Below, one piece after another: positions 62,285 to 64,000 of a DNA stretch of 64,000 bases. The notes beneath the pieces were generated by a model. The model ran no database searches. It was not told the origin of the DNA and was given only the letters and a program-made list of their open reading frames with translations. A program made the position numbers and the translations under genes. The number at the start of each line of letters is the position of its first letter. Position 1 is the stretch's first letter. Origin of the DNA: Clostridium sp. GTDB taxonomy: Bacteria > Bacillota > Clostridia > Clostridiales > Clostridiaceae. The stretch spans positions 1-64,000 of the forward strand of contig NZ_JAGHFX010000049.1 in the NCBI RefSeq assembly GCF_017888565.1, read 5' to 3'.

Positions 62285-62923
62285 ATGGAGAAAGTTGAAT
62301 TTTATAAAGATTTATTTAATATGGAGGATAGAGAATCTATAAAGAAGTTTTTACTATATAACAGTTCTTTAGTTATAGCAGGAGTTAAGCCTTCAGTAAC
62401 TGTGACTATTAATAAAAAATTAAAAAAAGTATATGAAAACTGGATTGAATATGGAGTAGATTTTTTAGAATCTATAAATTTAAACTTTATTAATTTAAGA
62501 GAAGATGACAATGCCTTAATAATATTAATTTATAATAATGATATTCTAAAAAGACATATATTTAAAGATGAAAATATAGAGTTTTTAAGAAAACTTGGAT
62601 ATGAAGTTAATAATGATATTTCCTACTATGTTGAATATTTAAAGGAAAGGTATGAAGAATTCAAATGTCCACATGAGCTTGGTATATTTTTAGGAATTCC
62701 AATTAGTGATGTAAAAAGCTTTATGGAATGTAGTTATAAAAATTGTCTAGGATGTGGATATTGGAAAGTTTATAGCAATTATGAAAAAGCATTAGAAATA
62801 TTCAATATATATGATGATGTAAGAGAAAAAACAATGGATAAAATTGTAGAAGGAGAATCCATTGATTCGATAGTAAACAATATAATTTTTAGCAATTACG
62901 ATAAGATTAAGTTTTGCATATAA
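62285..62923 (+). CDS. DUF3793 family protein
   Basis: KCPHELGIFLGIPISDVKSFMECSYKNCLGCGYWKVYSNYEKALEIFNIYDDVRE. Confidence 0.8.
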   Translation: MEKVEFYKDLFNMEDRESIKKFLLYNSSLVIAGVKPSVTVTINKKLKKVYENWIEYGVDFLESINLNFINLREDDNALIILIYNNDILKRHIFKDENIEFLRKLGYEVNNDISYYVEYLKERYEEFKCPHELGIFLGIPISDVKSFMECSYKNCLGCGYWKVYSNYEKALEIFNIYDDVREKTMDKIVEGESIDSIVNNIIFSNYDKIKFCI

Positions 62924-62951
62924 GCAAAATTTTATAAATTGAGAATTAAAC

Positions 62952-63146
62952 TTAATGATATGTATTAACTTTCCGATTTTTATATAATATCGAATACAAT
63001 TCTAAATTTAAGATATCTAATATGACTAAATTTTTATAACTCACTGCGCTCAAACAATAAAAATTCTTAACGCCATCTTAGATATCTTAAATAAGAATTG
63101 TAGTTTCTCATTATAATAAAATCTCCAATTTAATACATATCATTAA
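62952..63146. repeat. 195-bp palindromic (MITE-like) intergenic element
   Basis: 17-bp perfect terminal inverted repeats TTAATGATATGTATTAA (62952-62968) and TTAATACATATCATTAA (63130-63146); inner arms TACAATTCTAAATTTAAGATATCTAA (62995-63020) and TTAGATATCTTAAATAAGAATTGTA (63078-63102). Confidence 0.85.
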
Positions 63147-63329
63147 TGAGGCTAATTCTTTATTTAATAAATTTAAGTGGCAAAATATAAGTTGGCGAAG
63201 ATAAATAGACGGTGGAATAAGCATATAGCGAGCACTTCTTTGCACAGCTATTTAGCTTATGGAACATATCTAGTTATCGTAGCCTTATATTCGCATTATA
63301 AACAATTGAAAAGAAAGAGGGTATCTTAA

Positions 63330-63608
63330 ATGAGTATAGTTGTAATTGGTGGTCATGATAGAATGAGTAGAGGTTATTTAGATGTATGTAAAAAATATAA
63401 ATGTAAGGCTAAAATATTTACTCAAATGAAAGCAGGGTTAAATGATAAGATAGGTAGTCCAGATGTAATAATATTATTTACAAATATAGTTTCACATAAG
63501 ATGGCTATAAAGGCAAAAAAGGAAGCTGAAAGAAAAAATATTAGAATAATTAATAATCATAATAGTACTATCAATTCTTTAGAGGAAATTATAAAAAATA
63601 TAATATAA
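63330..63608 (+). CDS. DUF2325 domain-containing protein
   Basis: MSIVVIGGHDRMSRGYLDVCKKYKCKAKIFTQM...PDVIILFTNIVSHKMAIKAKKEAERKNIRIINNHNSTINSLEEII. Confidence 0.85.
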   Translation: MSIVVIGGHDRMSRGYLDVCKKYKCKAKIFTQMKAGLNDKIGSPDVIILFTNIVSHKMAIKAKKEAERKNIRIINNHNSTINSLEEIIKNII

Positions 63609-63650
63609 CGTTGTTCATAAAAAATTAATAATAAAAATATGATATATTAT

Positions 63651-63665
63651 TGAAAATGAATATCA
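63651..63665. promoter_or_regulatory. Fur-box-like site upstream of the ABC exporter
   Basis: TGAAAAT-G-AATATCA, two mismatches to the 7-1-7 consensus. Confidence 0.5.
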
Positions 63666-63734
63666 TTTAAAGTATAATTTTGTATTATATTTATCAAATG
63701 AAATTTAATATCAATGAAACGGGGGATTTATAAT

Positions 63735-64000
63735 ATGATGATCAATAAAAGGCTTATAAACCTTTGTAGTGATTCTAAAAAGTATATTGGGCTCACAATA
63801 TTTGTGAATTGGCTTGCTATTATATGCAATATTATAATAATACTACTTATAGGACAGTTCGTAAATAATATCTATTCTGGCGAAATAACTAGCATATCAG
63901 ATAAATCTATTTTCATATCTGGAGCAATAATAATTTTACTATTATGTATAAGATTTATCTGTAATATTTTATATGCTAAGTTTTCAAATCTAGCTTCATC
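63735..64000 (+). CDS. ABC transporter permease/ATPase, N-terminal TM part (truncated by window end)
   Basis: MMINKRLINLCSDSKKYIGLTIFVNWLAIICNIIIILLIGQFVNNIYSGEI... CydC/D-like exporter start; open to the window edge. Confidence 0.65.
   Translation, partial: MMINKRLINLCSDSKKYIGLTIFVNWLAIICNIIIILLIGQFVNNIYSGEITSISDKSIFISGAIIILLLCIRFICNILYAKFSNLAS

Overview
This 64-kb AT-rich window looks like a chromosomal segment of a Gram-positive, spore-forming Clostridium-type organism (inferred from gerA/gerK-type germination genes, an LPXTG-anchored surface enzyme, and strong GGAGG ribosome-binding sites). From left to right: (i) the 3' end of a cell-wall amidase with Y_Y_Y-like 288-bp repeats; (ii) a surface-polysaccharide locus of about 20 kb with a nonulosonic (sialic-acid-like) sugar module (NeuA/NeuC/NeuB-like, two Gfo/Idh/MocA oxidoreductases, a PLP decarboxylase-like enzyme and an ATP-grasp protein), flippase, CapD/PglF-like dehydratase, polymerase/ligase-like protein, glycosyltransferases and an initiating sugar-phosphate transferase; (iii) a YtrA-type GntR/ABC cassette, BrnQ, an LpxD-like acyltransferase, GalU, TrpS; (iv) a sugar-type ABC transporter coupled to a UbiA-family prenyltransferase, followed by an array of ~38-bp degenerate repeats and an NMT1/ThiY-like protein without a signal peptide; (v) a divergent gerKB / gerKA-gerKC locus; (vi) a GAF-GGDEF protein, TyrS, a two-component system and two tandem paralogous TPR/Ig-like lipoproteins; (vii) an orphan FliK-like / FlhB-C-terminal-like pair; (viii) a 1994-aa GH89-family surface alpha-N-acetylglucosaminidase preceded by a strong terminator in its leader; (ix) an iron-linked segment (feoA-feoB, DUF3793, DUF2325, start of an ABC exporter) with Fur-box-like sites. 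Several intergenic regions hold large palindromic or hairpin-rich elements that the ORFs do not explain. No tRNA, rRNA, CRISPR array or transposase was recognised. All product calls come from reading the translated sequences, with no database search.
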